The translations under genes were made by a program, and so were the position numbers. DNA of 64,000 nucleotides from Rhodamnia argentea (Eukaryota > Streptophyta > Magnoliopsida > Myrtales > Myrtaceae), in NCBI RefSeq assembly GCF_020921035.1, contig NC_063152.1, positions 11,422,001 through 11,486,000 of the forward strand. Reading direction: 5' to 3'. Below, in pieces: positions 42,276 through 54,581 of the stretch. The notes under the pieces are model-generated. The model ran no database searches, was not told where the DNA came from, and saw nothing but the letters and a program-made list of their open reading frames with translations. How positions within the stretch are numbered: position 1 is the first letter of the stretch; each line of letters begins with the position of its first letter.

Positions 42276-45200
42276 ATGAGCAACTATAATCCCAGAGTTC
42301 CTAGAGGGGGAGCAACTCAAGGGGATCCTAGAGTGGACAGGATCCTACAAGCACCGAAAGCTTTTGGTGATATAGTTGGGCAGCAAGTGAGGAATCAAGC
42401 TGCTGCTGCTCTTGCTCCGCTTGAGGACCCGTTAGCTGGAAACGGGAATGGAGCTCAACAGATACAAAAATTGGTAGAGCAATTCCCGAAGTTAAAACAG
42501 CCAAAGTTTTCTAGAGTTGGCGACCACGAGGCTGCCACTTCTTGGATAAAAGAATTGGAGAAAGCTTTTGCACTACTAAAGTGCAATGAGGAGGACAAGG
42601 TGACATTGGCGGTCTATCGGTTGCAAGGGAATGCCGGCACCTGGTGGCAAGCTACACAAGGTAGAGTTTTCCCCGAAGGTACGGTCCCGGTGTGGGATGC
42701 CTTTCGTGGATGCATTTAATAATAAGTATTTCTCCGAGTGTGCCCAAGAGCAGAAGATGACAGAGTTTATACGCCTGCGCCGGATCGGATGTACGTAGAC
42801 CACTATGAAGCCAAGTTTTCTAAGCCGTCTATGTATGCACCTAGAATGGTGGAAGATCCCGTGGACAGGGCGAGAAGATTTAGAGATGGGTTGAAACCGG
42901 AGCTGAAGGATCGGTTGGTGCCGTTGAACTTGAAAGATTACAATGAGTTGTACAAAAGGGCCTAGCTAATCGAGAGAAATATTATTGAAAGGCCTGCTGC
43001 ATATGGATCACGGTTCGTGCCCTTTAGTAGGAATGAACGTAGATTTGGTAAGATGCCAATGTCGGGAGGAAGGGCGACCATCCCACCTAACCGGAAGAAT
43101 GCTGTGGGAAAGCCAGCTCTTAGTAACGGTGGAATATGCCGATTTTGCAATCGGAGGCATGGGACTGCCCCGTGTCCCTTTAGGAATGGAGCCTGTTTTA
43201 GTTGTGGTCGGATGGGCCACCAAGTGAGAGATTGCCCACGGAGACAAAGAGGAGTTCCAGCGCTATCACAACAAGGAGGACAACCACGTGGGAATATGCA
43301 GCAGAATTACCAGAGCCAACCTCCAGCGCAAGGAAGAGTTTTTGCGGTCACCAAGGAAGAGGCGAAGGATTCGCCGGCCGTTACAGGTACGATCTTTTTG
43401 CATGATCATATAGCGTATGTGTTGTTTGACCACGGAGCCACGTACTCCTTTGTTGTTGAGCGGTTTGTTAAATTAGTTGGGTTGAGTCCGAAATCGTTGG
43501 GAACAGTCTTTAAGATATCCATGCCGCTAAAAGATAGTGTAATATCTGCAGTAGGTTGTCCTCATTGTAAGTTGACAATAGGTGGTCACGAAGAAGTGAT
43601 AGATCCGATTGTCTTGGAAATGTATGATTTTGATGTGATTGTTGGTATGGATTGGCCGACAAAGCAAAGAGCTATGATGGATTGCTATCATAAGGCAATT
43701 CAGTTTAACCCGTTGAATGGGATTAGTTTTGAGTTTGTTGGAAGTCGAGGTGATACATCGACTTTGTCAATTTCATCGTTGGAAGCGACTCGTGCATTGG
43801 AAAGTGGTCGTCAAGGATATCTGGCAACCGTAGTTAACATATATGTTGAGGAGCCAAGGATGGAAGACATTGCTATTATGTGCGAGTTTCCCGATGTGTT
43901 TCCCCAAGAGTTACCAAGTCTGCCACCAAATAGGGAGATTGAGTTTGTGATTGAGCTAATCCCTGGAACGGAGCCGATTTCTAAAGCTCCGTATAGGATG
44001 GCGTTATCAGAACCGAAGAAGCTGAAGGTACGGTTGCGGGAATTATTGGATAAGGGTTTTTTCCGCCCTAGTGCTTCACCATGAGGAGCACCTGTGTTGT
44101 TTATTAGGAAAAAGGATGGATCGTTGCGCCTGTGCATAGACTACAGACAACTCAATCGGGTGACGATCAAGAATAAGTATCCGTTCCCAAGGATTGACGA
44201 TTTGTACGACCAGCTTCAAGGAGCTTCGGTATTTTCTAAAATCGACCTACGGATGGGATACCATCGGTTGAGGATTTGGAAGGAGGATATACCGAAAACG
44301 GCGTTTCGGACACGTTATGGTCATTATGAGTTCACCGTAATGCCGTTTGGTCTAACAAATGCGCCTGTTGCTTTTATGAACCTAATGAACAAGATGTTCA
44401 AGGAGTATTTGGATAGATTCGTCATAGTGTTTATTGACGATATCTTAGTGTGTTCGAGGAGTTATGAAGATCATGAGTATCATTTGAGAACAATATTACA
44501 GCACCTTCGAGACCATCGGCTATACGCTAAGTTTAGTAAATGTGAGTTTTGGCTGACTTGTGTGGCATTCTTAGGCCATGTGGTATATGGTAAAGGAATT
44601 TACGTAGATCCAGCTAAGATCGAAGTGGTAACGGATTGGCCGAGGTCTACGACAGAATGAGAGATTCGAAGTTTCTTGGGATTAGCAGGTTACTACGGAC
44701 AATTCGTGGAAAGATTTTCTGCTATAGCCATGCCACCGACGCGATTGTTGAAAAAGGATGTGAAGTTTGAATAGACGGACAAGTGCGAACGTAGTTTTCA
44801 AGAGTTGAAGCATAAGCTCACTACGACTCCTGTCTTAACAATACCGTCTGGTTTAGGAGGATTTGAAATTTACAGTGACGCATCACACAAAGGATTGGGA
44901 TGTGTGCTAATGCAACATGGAAAGGTAGTTGCATATGTGTCCTGCCAATTGAGGCCTCATGAGTTGAATTATCCGACGCATGACCGGGAGTTAGCAGCCG
45001 TTGTTTTTGCTCTTAAGATCTGGAGGCACTATTTGATTGGCGAAAGATTTCGGGTGTATACCGATCACCAGAGCCTGAAGCATCTGTTCTCTCAAAAGGA
45101 GCTGAACATGAGGCGGCGTCATTGGATGGAGCTGCTTAAGGATAATGATTGCGAGATTCTGTATCATCCAGGTAAGGCTAATAAGGTTGTAGATGCTCTA

Positions 45201-46740
45201 AGTCGAAAATCGGTGATTGCTCAATTCTTGGTTCAAGAATGGCGTCTTCTTGAAGAAGTGAGAGATTTGGATTTTAAATTAGAAGTAAATCGCTTGTCAA
45301 GCCTTGTAGCTACATTGAGAATTGAGCCGGAAGTACATGCGAGAGTTAAGGCCTTGCAATCGACGGATCCTACCATTCAAGAGATCCCGCAAGAGAGCTC
45401 GGCTAAGCGAAAGGTTGACTTCCAAGTGAGCGAGGATGGAATAATAAGGTTTCGGGGACGATTGTGTGTGCCTAGCGATGAAGGTCTAAGGGAGGAAATT
45501 TTATCGGGAGCACATCGAAGTAGCTACGGTATTCATCCTGGTAGTATGAAGATGTATCAAAATTTGAGACAACATTTTTGGTGGAATGGTATGAAGGCTG
45601 ATATAGCAAAGCACGTGGCGAAATGCCCGACGTGCCAATAAGTTAAGGCGCAACACTGTAAACCTGGTGGATTGTTGTAACCATTGGAAATTCCAGAGTG
45701 GAAATGGGAGCATATCACAATGGACTTTGTTATGGGACTGCCAAGAAGTCATAGAGGCAATGATTCCATTTGGGTTGTGGTAGACAGATTGACGAAGTCT
45801 GCTCATTTTATTGCCGTGCGAAAAGACTTCACTTTGGACGGGTATGCTGACTTGTATGTGAGACATATAGTACGATTGCATGGAGTGTCGGTGACAATCA
45901 CTTCAGATTGTGATCCCAAGTTCATTGTCACATTTTGGAAGAGTCTGCAGATCGCTTTGGGGACAAAGCTGCAGTTTAGTATGGCCTATCGTCCGCCGAC
46001 AGATGGACGATCCGAAAGAACTATTCGGACACTTGAGGACATGTTGAGAGCTTATGTTTTGGATTTTAAAGGCAACTGGGAGGAACAACTTTATTTGGTT
46101 GAGTTTGCCTACAATAACAGCTTTCAGCAGAATATCAAAATGGCACCTTTTGAGGCGTTATATGGTAGAGCTTGCAAGATGCCGATGTGTTGGAACGAAG
46201 TTAGTGAAAGAAGTATCACTGGCCCCGAGTTAGTACAGCAGTCATTGGAAGCTGTTAAGGTCATTAGAGAAAGACTCAAGATCGCACAGAGCCACCAGAA
46301 AAGTTATGCAGACAAGAGGCGCCGACCTTTGGAGTTTCGAGTGGGAGATCATGTATTTTTGAAAGTGTCACCGATGCGTGGAACATCTCGATTTGGCAAG
46401 AAAGGAAAGCTAAGTCCAAGATATGTGGGACCATTTGAAATGTTGGAGTGGATTGGAAATCTGGCATATCGTTTGGCGTTGCCGCCGAGACTTGCACAAG
46501 TGCATGACATCTTTTACGTGTCGATGCTAAGAAAATACGAGCCCGATCCAGCTCATGTATTAAGTTTTGAGGAAATTGAAGTGGATGAGCGAGTATCGTA
46601 CACGGAGCGTCCGGTGAAAATTGTGGATAGGAAAGAGCGAGTTCTTCGACGAAAGACGATCCCAATGGTCAAAGTGATTTAGCAACATCATTGAACCGAG
46701 TGTGCGACGTGGGAAAATGAGGAAATTATGAAGAATTCGT
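42276..46740 (+). pseudogene. Gypsy gag-pol polyprotein, inactivated
   Basis: Gag opens at 42276, has two frameshifts (near 42700 and 42780) and a zinc knuckle CFSCGRMGHQVRDC (about 43195). The protease motif is LFDHGATYSF, with His after the catalytic Asp. Reverse transcriptase has FIDD (44430-44441), RNase H starts with YSDAS (about 44871), integrase has the HHCC zinc finger (H...H...CPTC, ending 45638) and core (MDFVMGLP, TSDCD, TDGRSERT), and the tail is ATWENE. Stops interrupt conserved positions at 42963, 44082, 44658, 44772, 45639, 45678 and 46680. All can be read as C-to-T or G-to-A changes. Confidence 0.92.
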
Positions 46741-46798
46741 ACCCTTTTCTTTTTGAAGAAATGTGACAGTGTTTCAATTTCGAGGACGAAATTTCCTA

Positions 46799-46811
46799 AG
46801 GAGGGGAGAGT
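46799..46811 (+). promoter_or_regulatory. Polypurine tract of gypsy element
   Basis: AGGAGGGGAGAG directly precedes the 3' LTR, the expected place for the plus-strand primer. Confidence 0.8.
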
Positions 46812-47268
46812 TGTGACGTCCCGGAAATTTGGTGTCCGTAAGAAAAATTATGAATTCCAACGTGGAAAATAAAATTTGGATTTTGAGGATTTAAGAGACG
46901 ATGATTGGTTGTTCCGGGACATCCGTCGGAGAAAATCAAGTTTGAATAGTTAAGCATTGACTCGTAGTGTTGAGACCCTTCGCGCGCAAATTCAGACTTG
47001 TCCGAACCCCGAATGCCAAAATTCTAGTTTTTCTCTCGGTCGATTGAGCCAAATGACTACCGGTACCCATTTTGCTAAATTACCGATCTGCCCTTAGATT
47101 TTTAGTGGTATAAGACAAGATTATTTATGTGAGTTTGATTTTTTTTGTGGGCCCGACTCTTTTCTCTCTTTGACCGAAATTTTCCCCCCTTCCAATTGCT
47201 TTCAGCCGCCCACGGGAACTCCTCCCCCATTACCTCATTTCCATCCCACCTTTTCTCTCCCTCCAATT

Positions 47269-47313
<45 letters not shown>

Positions 47314-48605
47314 CCCTCATTCTTCACGCCAGTAGAGCCCCCCTCCACATGAACATCCATCCCATCCTCTCTCTCTCTCCCATTAATTCCCTCTCTCTCT
47401 CCTCCCGTTGATTGCGACAACCTCCCCCACTGTGCTTCTTCTTCGTTCTTCTTCTTCTTCATCTATCTTCTTCACTTCTTTCTTTTTATTTTCTGCATCC
47501 GTGCAAGCCTCCCCTTTTGCTCACTTTGCCCGACCACGCCACCACCACCCGGCTTCCGCCTTTGTAGGCCATCGCACTGGCTTGCGTCCCGCTGGCCACC
47601 ACCGACGCCTTCACTTCCAGCCTTCACCAAGCTCCGGCCGTCGCGAGCCCGACACCGGCTCCTCCATTTCAGCCACCCGAGACCCCGATCCGAGCCCATC
47701 CCGGTCGCCGCGCTCTTTCCCGACACCGCCGCCGCCATACCCGAACTCGGATCCGAACCACTCGGGACCTTCCCTCCATTGCTCGCGCCTCACCCGAGAC
47801 CCACGGCCGCGACCCACCTTCGTTCCGGTCGCGCCGTGCCCAGGCCCGACGCCCGTTCAACCACCCCACGCCCTTGGTCCGACCACCCACAGCCACCTCG
47901 GTCCGGCCCCGGTGGTCGAGACCCACAGATCCGTGAACCCGGAGACCCGTGGCCGAAACCCGACCCATGTCCCGATATGATCCGAACCTCACCGACCCGA
48001 CCCGGGGCCGAGCCCGACCCGAACAGTACCCAAACCGAACCGACCCGACCCGACCCAAAAATCGGTGACCCGACCCAAAACCCGAGATCTGACCCGAACC
48101 GCCAACCCGATCCGACCTTACCCAAACAGTAATCCGAGACCCGATTCAACTTGTGTCGCCGTTTTTGTCACCGCCGCACCCGACTCTACATCGAATACCG
48201 GAGTTGTGAGTCGACCCCTAAACTCTAATTATGGTGTTAAGCGCATTCGAGATTTAGAATAATTGATGTGGACTGCGATTAGAATAATTAGCGGGTGCTA
48301 GATATATTTATTTAAATTATAATCGCATTATTTATCCGAAGTCGGGTCGGTTTATTATTGAGGTGATAATTAATGAAGTCTGGATTAATTGATCGATATG
48401 GATTAATTAACGAAAGTCGGGTTAATTAATTAAGATAGATTTAATTATTTATATTCGAGATTTATTAATTGCTAGTTTAATCGTAATTAAATCAATTAAT
48501 TGGATTGCAATAATGATTTAATTGTTAATTAATTATTGAATTATTATTGAGTGATTTTTCGATGACTATTGAGTGTCATGACCGATGTGAATTTGATGAC
48601 TAATG

Positions 48606-48643
<38 letters not shown>

Positions 48644-51600
48644 AAGTCTGGTGGACAATATGTGTATTTATGTGATCATATGTGGACTGACATTTTAAGC
48701 ATGAAAATGGCCTCGAGCCTAGTTTTGAGCACGATTGTTTGTGTGTGTGCATTGGGTTAAATGCAAAGATATAAATTGGCTTGTTGCTTGTCGTGCGTGT
48801 GTTGTCACATAATGGACACTGTCTTCTCGGGTATGTGAGGACGAAGCCGACCCCCGGGTAAGTTCATGCCGAGAGTACTTGGAACCACACGACTTATTAG
48901 ATGCCGATCGCGGCTTGTGACGGACCGACGCTCCCTACGGGAATGCCCGATTGTTAATCCATGCTAATGGTACTTGGAACCACATGGTTTGTCGGTTGCC
49001 GTTGCCGAAGGAATGGAACGGTGCCTGGTTTTGCCAGAAGAGCATGGTTTTGCTAAGACCGGGAACGGTGGTTAATAGTTGGAACACGTGTGTTGACACC
49101 TAAATTTTGATTTTCAGAAATTCATTCATTATTATGGCATAAAATGAGGATTAGTCATAGTTCTCACAAAAAAAAAAATAATTTCTCATGCATAGGATAT
49201 TTATTTTCTGTTAGTCATGCATTTTCATTCAGGCCATAGGCAAAGCAATTGAACTTAATTTGCATGCGATTGGACCGGACTCAGTTGGAAGTTTCCAATC
49301 AAGCACGACGAGGTGTGCCGAATTTTACAAGAGGGCTTGAACCTATTTTTAGATTTAATTCAGCCCATTAATGCTCATTTAAATGTTAAAGGCTCTTAAT
49401 TAATTATTCATTTAATTAATTAAAGCCCAATTTGAGCCCAGGATTGTACAATTAAGCCTGCAGAAGTGGGAAATTGAGCTAGCCTATGACAATTCCTCTA
49501 GTGGCGGAAATTATTGAGGAGTTTTAATGAGATCGGACTCTTGAAGATCAAAATTTTTAATCCGATGGTCATTGAGGAATCCTTCTTCAACTAGTATTAG
49601 GTGACCCTAGTCTATAAATACCACGTTAAACTTAGGGTTCAGGAGAGGCCAATTCATTGTCAAACACGGCACTTTTTGAGGTAAAAGAAAAAGAGAGGGG
49701 CCCTCTGTCTTGCTGTTTTTTTTCTGCAGGTTTGGGGGCCAATCCTTTGAATATACGGCCATAGGCAATTGGAGATTCAAGGAACAGTGAGAGAGCTTCA
49801 TAAACCAATGGAGAACTCGTGTTCTCCATTGGTGAGATCAGAGAAAAGAAAGTGGTTGGGTGTTTCCATCGTTAAAAAAAAATTCATTACGCAATTCCGA
49901 AGGTGCCAATTACAAAGAGAGAGGAAAGGGACAAGGAAGAAGGGGAAGTGATCCTTCATCAGTATCACGTTATTCCAATTCCTCTATTCTTTTGCATTTT
50001 CTCACTTTCTTTTAGGTTCCCTTTGTGGAGTCCACTTGCAGCTTAATTGAGGTTAATATTATTTTGTAGGTGTCTTGAGACCAACCACGCCCACATGGTG
50101 TGCTCTGGGCTGTGATTGCTTGAAAGAGCAAACAAAATAGAAAAGGCCACATTATTGGGAATCATGGCGAGAGAAGAGGACAAAGTCTCGGGCGGTTGAT
50201 TGTGAATTCCGAAGCTCACTACTGTCCCTCTTGTGGTTTGCCTCTTTGAAAATCCTTGGTGATCTGTAGTTTTGTCCATGAATAAACGAGTTCAACAAGT
50301 CCACGCTTCCATGGTCAAGATCAAGTGGTGTCCTTGCTTCCCTGAAGTCTACGGTCAAAGAAAGCAATTGGGGTTGCGGCTACTCAAGCTTAAATTCTAT
50401 GCGATTATTGCAAGTTTTCTGTCCAGCAGCTTCCGCACCACTGTTCAGCTCTGCTCAGGGCTGATTTAGCATCGTTTTTGCTTGGAATTCAACGACTAAC
50501 TTGTTTGCTATTTGGTGCTAGATTGCCTTTCTGTTTAGAGCCCGAATTCAGCTCAAAAGGAGCAAGCTTTTTGCGACTAATTGAGGTTTATTCGAAGCTG
50601 GTGGTTGTGAATAACGAGCACACGAGTTTACGGCAATTCGGAGTTGATTTTGAAGCTGTTCATCATCGTTTTAACAGCTGTCCATCCCAAAAACAGCAGC
50701 TGTTGTGCCCAGTTTATTTGCTGTTTTGTGCAGATTTTTGTCTCACTGTTTAGGGACAATTACTTCGTTGTCTCACGCAAAAAGTTTGCTATTCGGTGCT
50801 GGATTGTAGGTGTATTCATGCTCAAAGTTGCTGTTGCGAAACAAGCCTTTACGAAAGCACAAAAACCACCCTTGGCGAAGCTCCTAGGTAGCCGATCAGT
50901 CCACTTTTCGAGCTTGGTATGCAATCTTTGAACAAAGTTCGAATTAGGAAATCGCAATCGCAAGATAAGGTAATATTCTACCCCTTGAATGTTAAGATTA
51001 TCTTGTTTTCCTAATTTGATTTGTTTGAATTATTTGAGCATATCTACAAGGATTTAATTGCCTAATCTGAATTGGATAATATCTATGTTGTGGATAATCC
51101 TTTTGCTCTAGATAATTATCTGAAGCTCATTGAATTGATTGAATTGAACTTATTCGTTGGCTATTTGATGTTATCTCTATGTTGCAGATGAGGTTTAATA
51201 AACTGAACTTTATCTAATCTTTGAATACATTTGAATTGGATAAAATCATATTTGCTATGGATAATTCTTGGCTTTGAATGTTTATCTTTAACATGTGAGT
51301 TAGTTGGATGCCTTGTTTGATCTTATCTTTTGTGGTTTGAATGGATATCTAATCTTAAGGATAATGTTTGAGTTCAAATAGACAATATCTGATTTCTTTT
51401 TTGAGAATTATCTGAAATTAAATTTTCAAATCCTAAAGATAATTTTCTCAAATTAAAGTTGGATCAATTTTGGATGAGGAAAGGTGGGCCCTCACTCGAT
51501 AATTTCGGCAACCCCTCTTTGAATTTTCGAAATTTCCACTTAATTGACTCACTTTTTATTTTATTTTTTTCGTGCTGTTTGTTTTTGATTTGTTATAAAA

Positions 51601-52896
51601 TTTGCACATTTTAAAACAAACATGCCCATAATATATGCTCCCCTATGTGCCTAGACCCTTCGGAAAAATTAAATTACACGCCTTAGCCATGATCTCATGG
51701 AATAGGATGGTGATTTAGTATAAAACTTCGTGTTCTTTCCCTTTGGTGAAATGGACGTTGTTGTTTTATCCCTTTATCCGCATATTGGTTCGAATCCTCG
51801 AGGATGTAGCGGATAAAATCTCGCTCTAGCCCGGATCTTTGGGAATGAGAAGATTTATAGGAAAATCGGAATTAAAGGTATATTATGGGTATTTTTGTTT
51901 ATTTTTGTTCAGATTTTTTATTGCTTTTGAATGTTTTCTTTTATTGCCGAAAATACCAAAAAAAATCATCCTCTGGGCGTTTAATATATGGTCTTCATGT
52001 CACATTTTTCCAATTAATCATCGAATTCACATCGATCAATCGGAAAGGTTTTTTCATGAAATTGGTACCGAAAGGGCGTTAATTTTTCAATTAGCGTAAC
52101 CAAGTCCCCGAACCCATTTTTCTCTGGTTCGTAGAGATAAAATAGTTCTTCCGCTATTTTATATAGGTTTCTAATCAACCTATCGTAAATGATTAGTGGC
52201 GGTTCCGATTAAATATTTTCTCATGAATAAACCTAAGTTGCAATTCGGTAGGATTTGGGAGGGTCCGAATTAGGTTAGTTGATTTAATTAACCTAATAAT
52301 CCATTAGCCTGATTTTTAGGTCGTGATGCAATTTATGATGAGTGTTCTGGTTATGTGCCTTGGTTGTATGCATTTGATTGCATGTTGAATATGAATTGTT
52401 TAATGTGTGGCCCAAGGCGGGGTAAGCCTGCATATACTTGATGATGATTGTTGGTTTTGGATTTGATTGTGATTGGTAAAGCGTTGCGAGGATCGCACGC
52501 TATTAGTTTACCATCGTTATTATGTTACATGCTTAGGATGTCTTGAGCGAGTTAATGTCCTACCCGAACTTAGGCGTTGACTCACTGAGATTTTATATCT
52601 CACCCCGTTATTGTTAACAATTTTTCAGATCCTTAGCTATGGAAGCCGGAAGTGTACGCAGATTCTTTTTTAGTAGCACGGAGTAGTGTTAACCCATATC
52701 CTAATCTGGTATTTTTTTTTTAGGGTTATAGGAAGTAGCCCCGAGGTAGGGCTTGTATATACGTTCTTCCTAGGGTTAACAATAAATAAATAAAAAGATA
52801 AAAATAATGGGTCGATGACGTGCCTGGGATGTCGTCCTTTTATAACTTGAGGCGTTTTGGTATGGTTGTTGCGGGCCCGGGGATTGGGGCGTGGCA
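46812..52896 (+). repeat. 3' LTR of gypsy element (split)
   Basis: LTR sequence lies at 46812-49090 and 52328-52896, about 2.85 kb in total, and aligns with the 5' LTR. A TA microsatellite (48607-48640) is longer than its partner at 33633-33650. The C-rich open frames at 47408-47980 are compositional. Confidence 0.88.
49091..52327 (-). mobile_element. 3.2-kb LTR-type insertion in the gypsy 3' LTR
   Basis: The 5' LTR reads ACACGTG then TCGTGCATTGTGCATGCAATT without interruption (41480-41512). Here ACACGTG is followed by TGTTGACACCTAAATTTTG and about 3.2 kb before TGCAATTTATG resumes. The right end, read on the minus strand, starts CACGACCTAAAAATC and matches the LTR-like insertion at 25117. 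No gag-pol domain is found. It may be a large solo LTR or a non-coding LTR element. About 14 bp of target is lost, and no clean target repeat is seen. Confidence 0.65.
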
Positions 52897-54159
52897 CCCG
52901 CTGTCTTCACCGACATTTTAATAATTAAAAGGAAAAAATTAAATTGCCATCCTTACCTTGTCCCTCGTAGGCATGGGCACCTTCTCATAAAAACTAATTT
53001 GACCTCTTACTTGTCTGGCAATATTTCTGTTCGTGGGAACAGTTTCTAAGCATAAATGATTATGTTCCCGAGAACAGTTTAATGCGTTTGATAACTATAC
53101 AAAACTTCTATTCCCGAAATTGAAAAAGAATAGAAACGTGTTTGGTATGACCCTAAAAATTAAGGAGCTTGCTATTTTACGATCTGAAAATTTAGACTAT
53201 GCTTCTGAATGACACTTCCATATTTCTTTAAAAAAAATTCATTTGCAAATGTATGTCAAGTAAATATATTTTCTTCTAGTCAAGCCTATGTTCGGTTTAT
53301 GTTGGTAAAAAAGGACCTGAGCTTTATAAGAAGAGTGTATATACATCGCTTCATTAACACTTAATATAATACAATGGACAAGGTGGATTGAAAGTGTGTA
53401 ATCAAGAGAAAAAAACCTACTTTTCTACTTGAAAAAAGAACAAACAGCAGAGCCAGAGACAGGTTAGCTTTTAATTGATATTCAGATTTACCTTTTTCAA
53501 TTTTTTTATTTTGCCATCATCTTTTCAAGTTGTTGATTTTCATCTTCATTTTGAATTTCCAGGCTTTTTGCCTCAGAACTAGTAATTTGCGAATACAATG
53601 GTAATGTTTAAAATATGAGTTCATTTTGGATGGATTTGGTTTTGACTTAGATCGAGTTGGTTATTGGTCACATAAATTATATGGCATGATAGTTAGTATA
53701 TATGGCTTGAATGGGTCGATACGGTCCGCACCCGTTTGTAACTCACTCAAATTTGACCCAATCCATCGGTTTGTCACCTCTATGGGAAGCTAGTCCAATC
53801 TTGCATGAGGTTTATCTTTTCCTTTAAGTTTTCTAATAATAGCGGTCATTTTCTATTTTCGAGGGAGGTAAATCACTCCATCTCTCTTTAAATTCTGTTT
53901 TAAGATAAAATCAAGTGTCTTGGATTAAAAAAAAAAATACTTAGAAACGAAATTGGTTTTTCTAATATCAAAATAAATCGTTAGAAGTTACAAAAATAAG
54001 CTTTTACAATTGTTACATATGTTTTGGGATAAGTGTATTGAAAGTCTTAAAACTTGTCTCATATGAGTAATTCAGTCCTAAATCTATCAAAAAGTGTAGT
54101 CAAGTGCTCAAAATTATCACAAAAGCGTTTGTCCAACTAAGTCCTTTCGTTAGTTGTAT
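52897..54159. other. Intergenic, no gene recognised
   Basis: AT-rich DNA between the gypsy element and the lipase 3' flank. A GGGTC/ACCCG-type patch at 53640-53780 is related to other such patches. No open frame of note. Confidence 0.5.
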
Positions 54160-54350
54160 TTTTTGAAAATTTTATGACTCGATTGCACTTTCTTTGCAAA
54201 TTTTAAGACTATATTGCACCTTCTTGACAAGTTTAAGACTTGATTGCTCTTTTAAAAAGTTTTAGGATTCGATTGTACTTTTGTGATAAGTTTTAGGATT
54301 TGATTGCTCTATTTGAAAGTTTTAAGACTCTCTACATTTTCGTGATTTTA
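54160..54350. repeat. Degenerate tandem repeats, about 35-bp unit
   Basis: Five imperfect units of AGTTTTA(A/G)GA(C/T)TTGATTGC(T/A)CTTTT type follow one another. They resemble the sub-repeats of the inverted-repeat element family, but no inverted partner was found. Confidence 0.5.
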
Positions 54351-54581
54351 ATCGAGAAACCGAGACACGCCATCCATGAAGGCAAAAGAAAACTCTAACC
54401 CCGTAATGTTATGCACAAAGGCATAGGCGGCTCGACAATCGTTCGAACTTTCTTAACGACAGCGACGGCCTTCGAAGCGCTCGCGTCAAACCCCATTTTT
54501 TTCGTGCTTTTTTTCTTTGCTTTTCCTGGAAAAGACTAGGAGTGGGTGCACAAGCGTATGCTGTGCCTCTATTGACCTTTT

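Larger units (their letters stand above)
31824..52896 (+). mobile_element. Ty3-gypsy retrotransposon (Tekay/Del type), with nested insertions
   Basis: Two LTRs of about 2.85 kb (after removing insertions) start TGTG(A/G)C(G/A)TCC and end GTG(A/G)CA. They flank a 4.7 kb interior with primer site, gag-pol and purine tract. The integrase tail (RRKTIPMVKVI, ATWENE) and very long LTRs fit the Tekay/Del chromovirus group. The 5' LTR holds a caulimovirid genome and the 3' LTR another LTR-type insertion. Flanking 5-mers (TGAGC and CCCGC) do not match, so no target-site duplication is visible. The element is dead. Confidence 0.9.

Noticed and set aside
47408..47980. Long C-rich open frames in the gypsy LTRs (also 32434-33126)
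   Set aside because: They are Pro/Arg/Ser-rich on both strands, lie wholly within LTR sequence, and match no domain. High GC with few stops explains them.
51780..51850. Possible tRNA with GGTTCGAATCC
   Set aside because: The arm pairs poorly and no acceptor stem or anticodon arm could be built around it; it lies in a transposon insertion.
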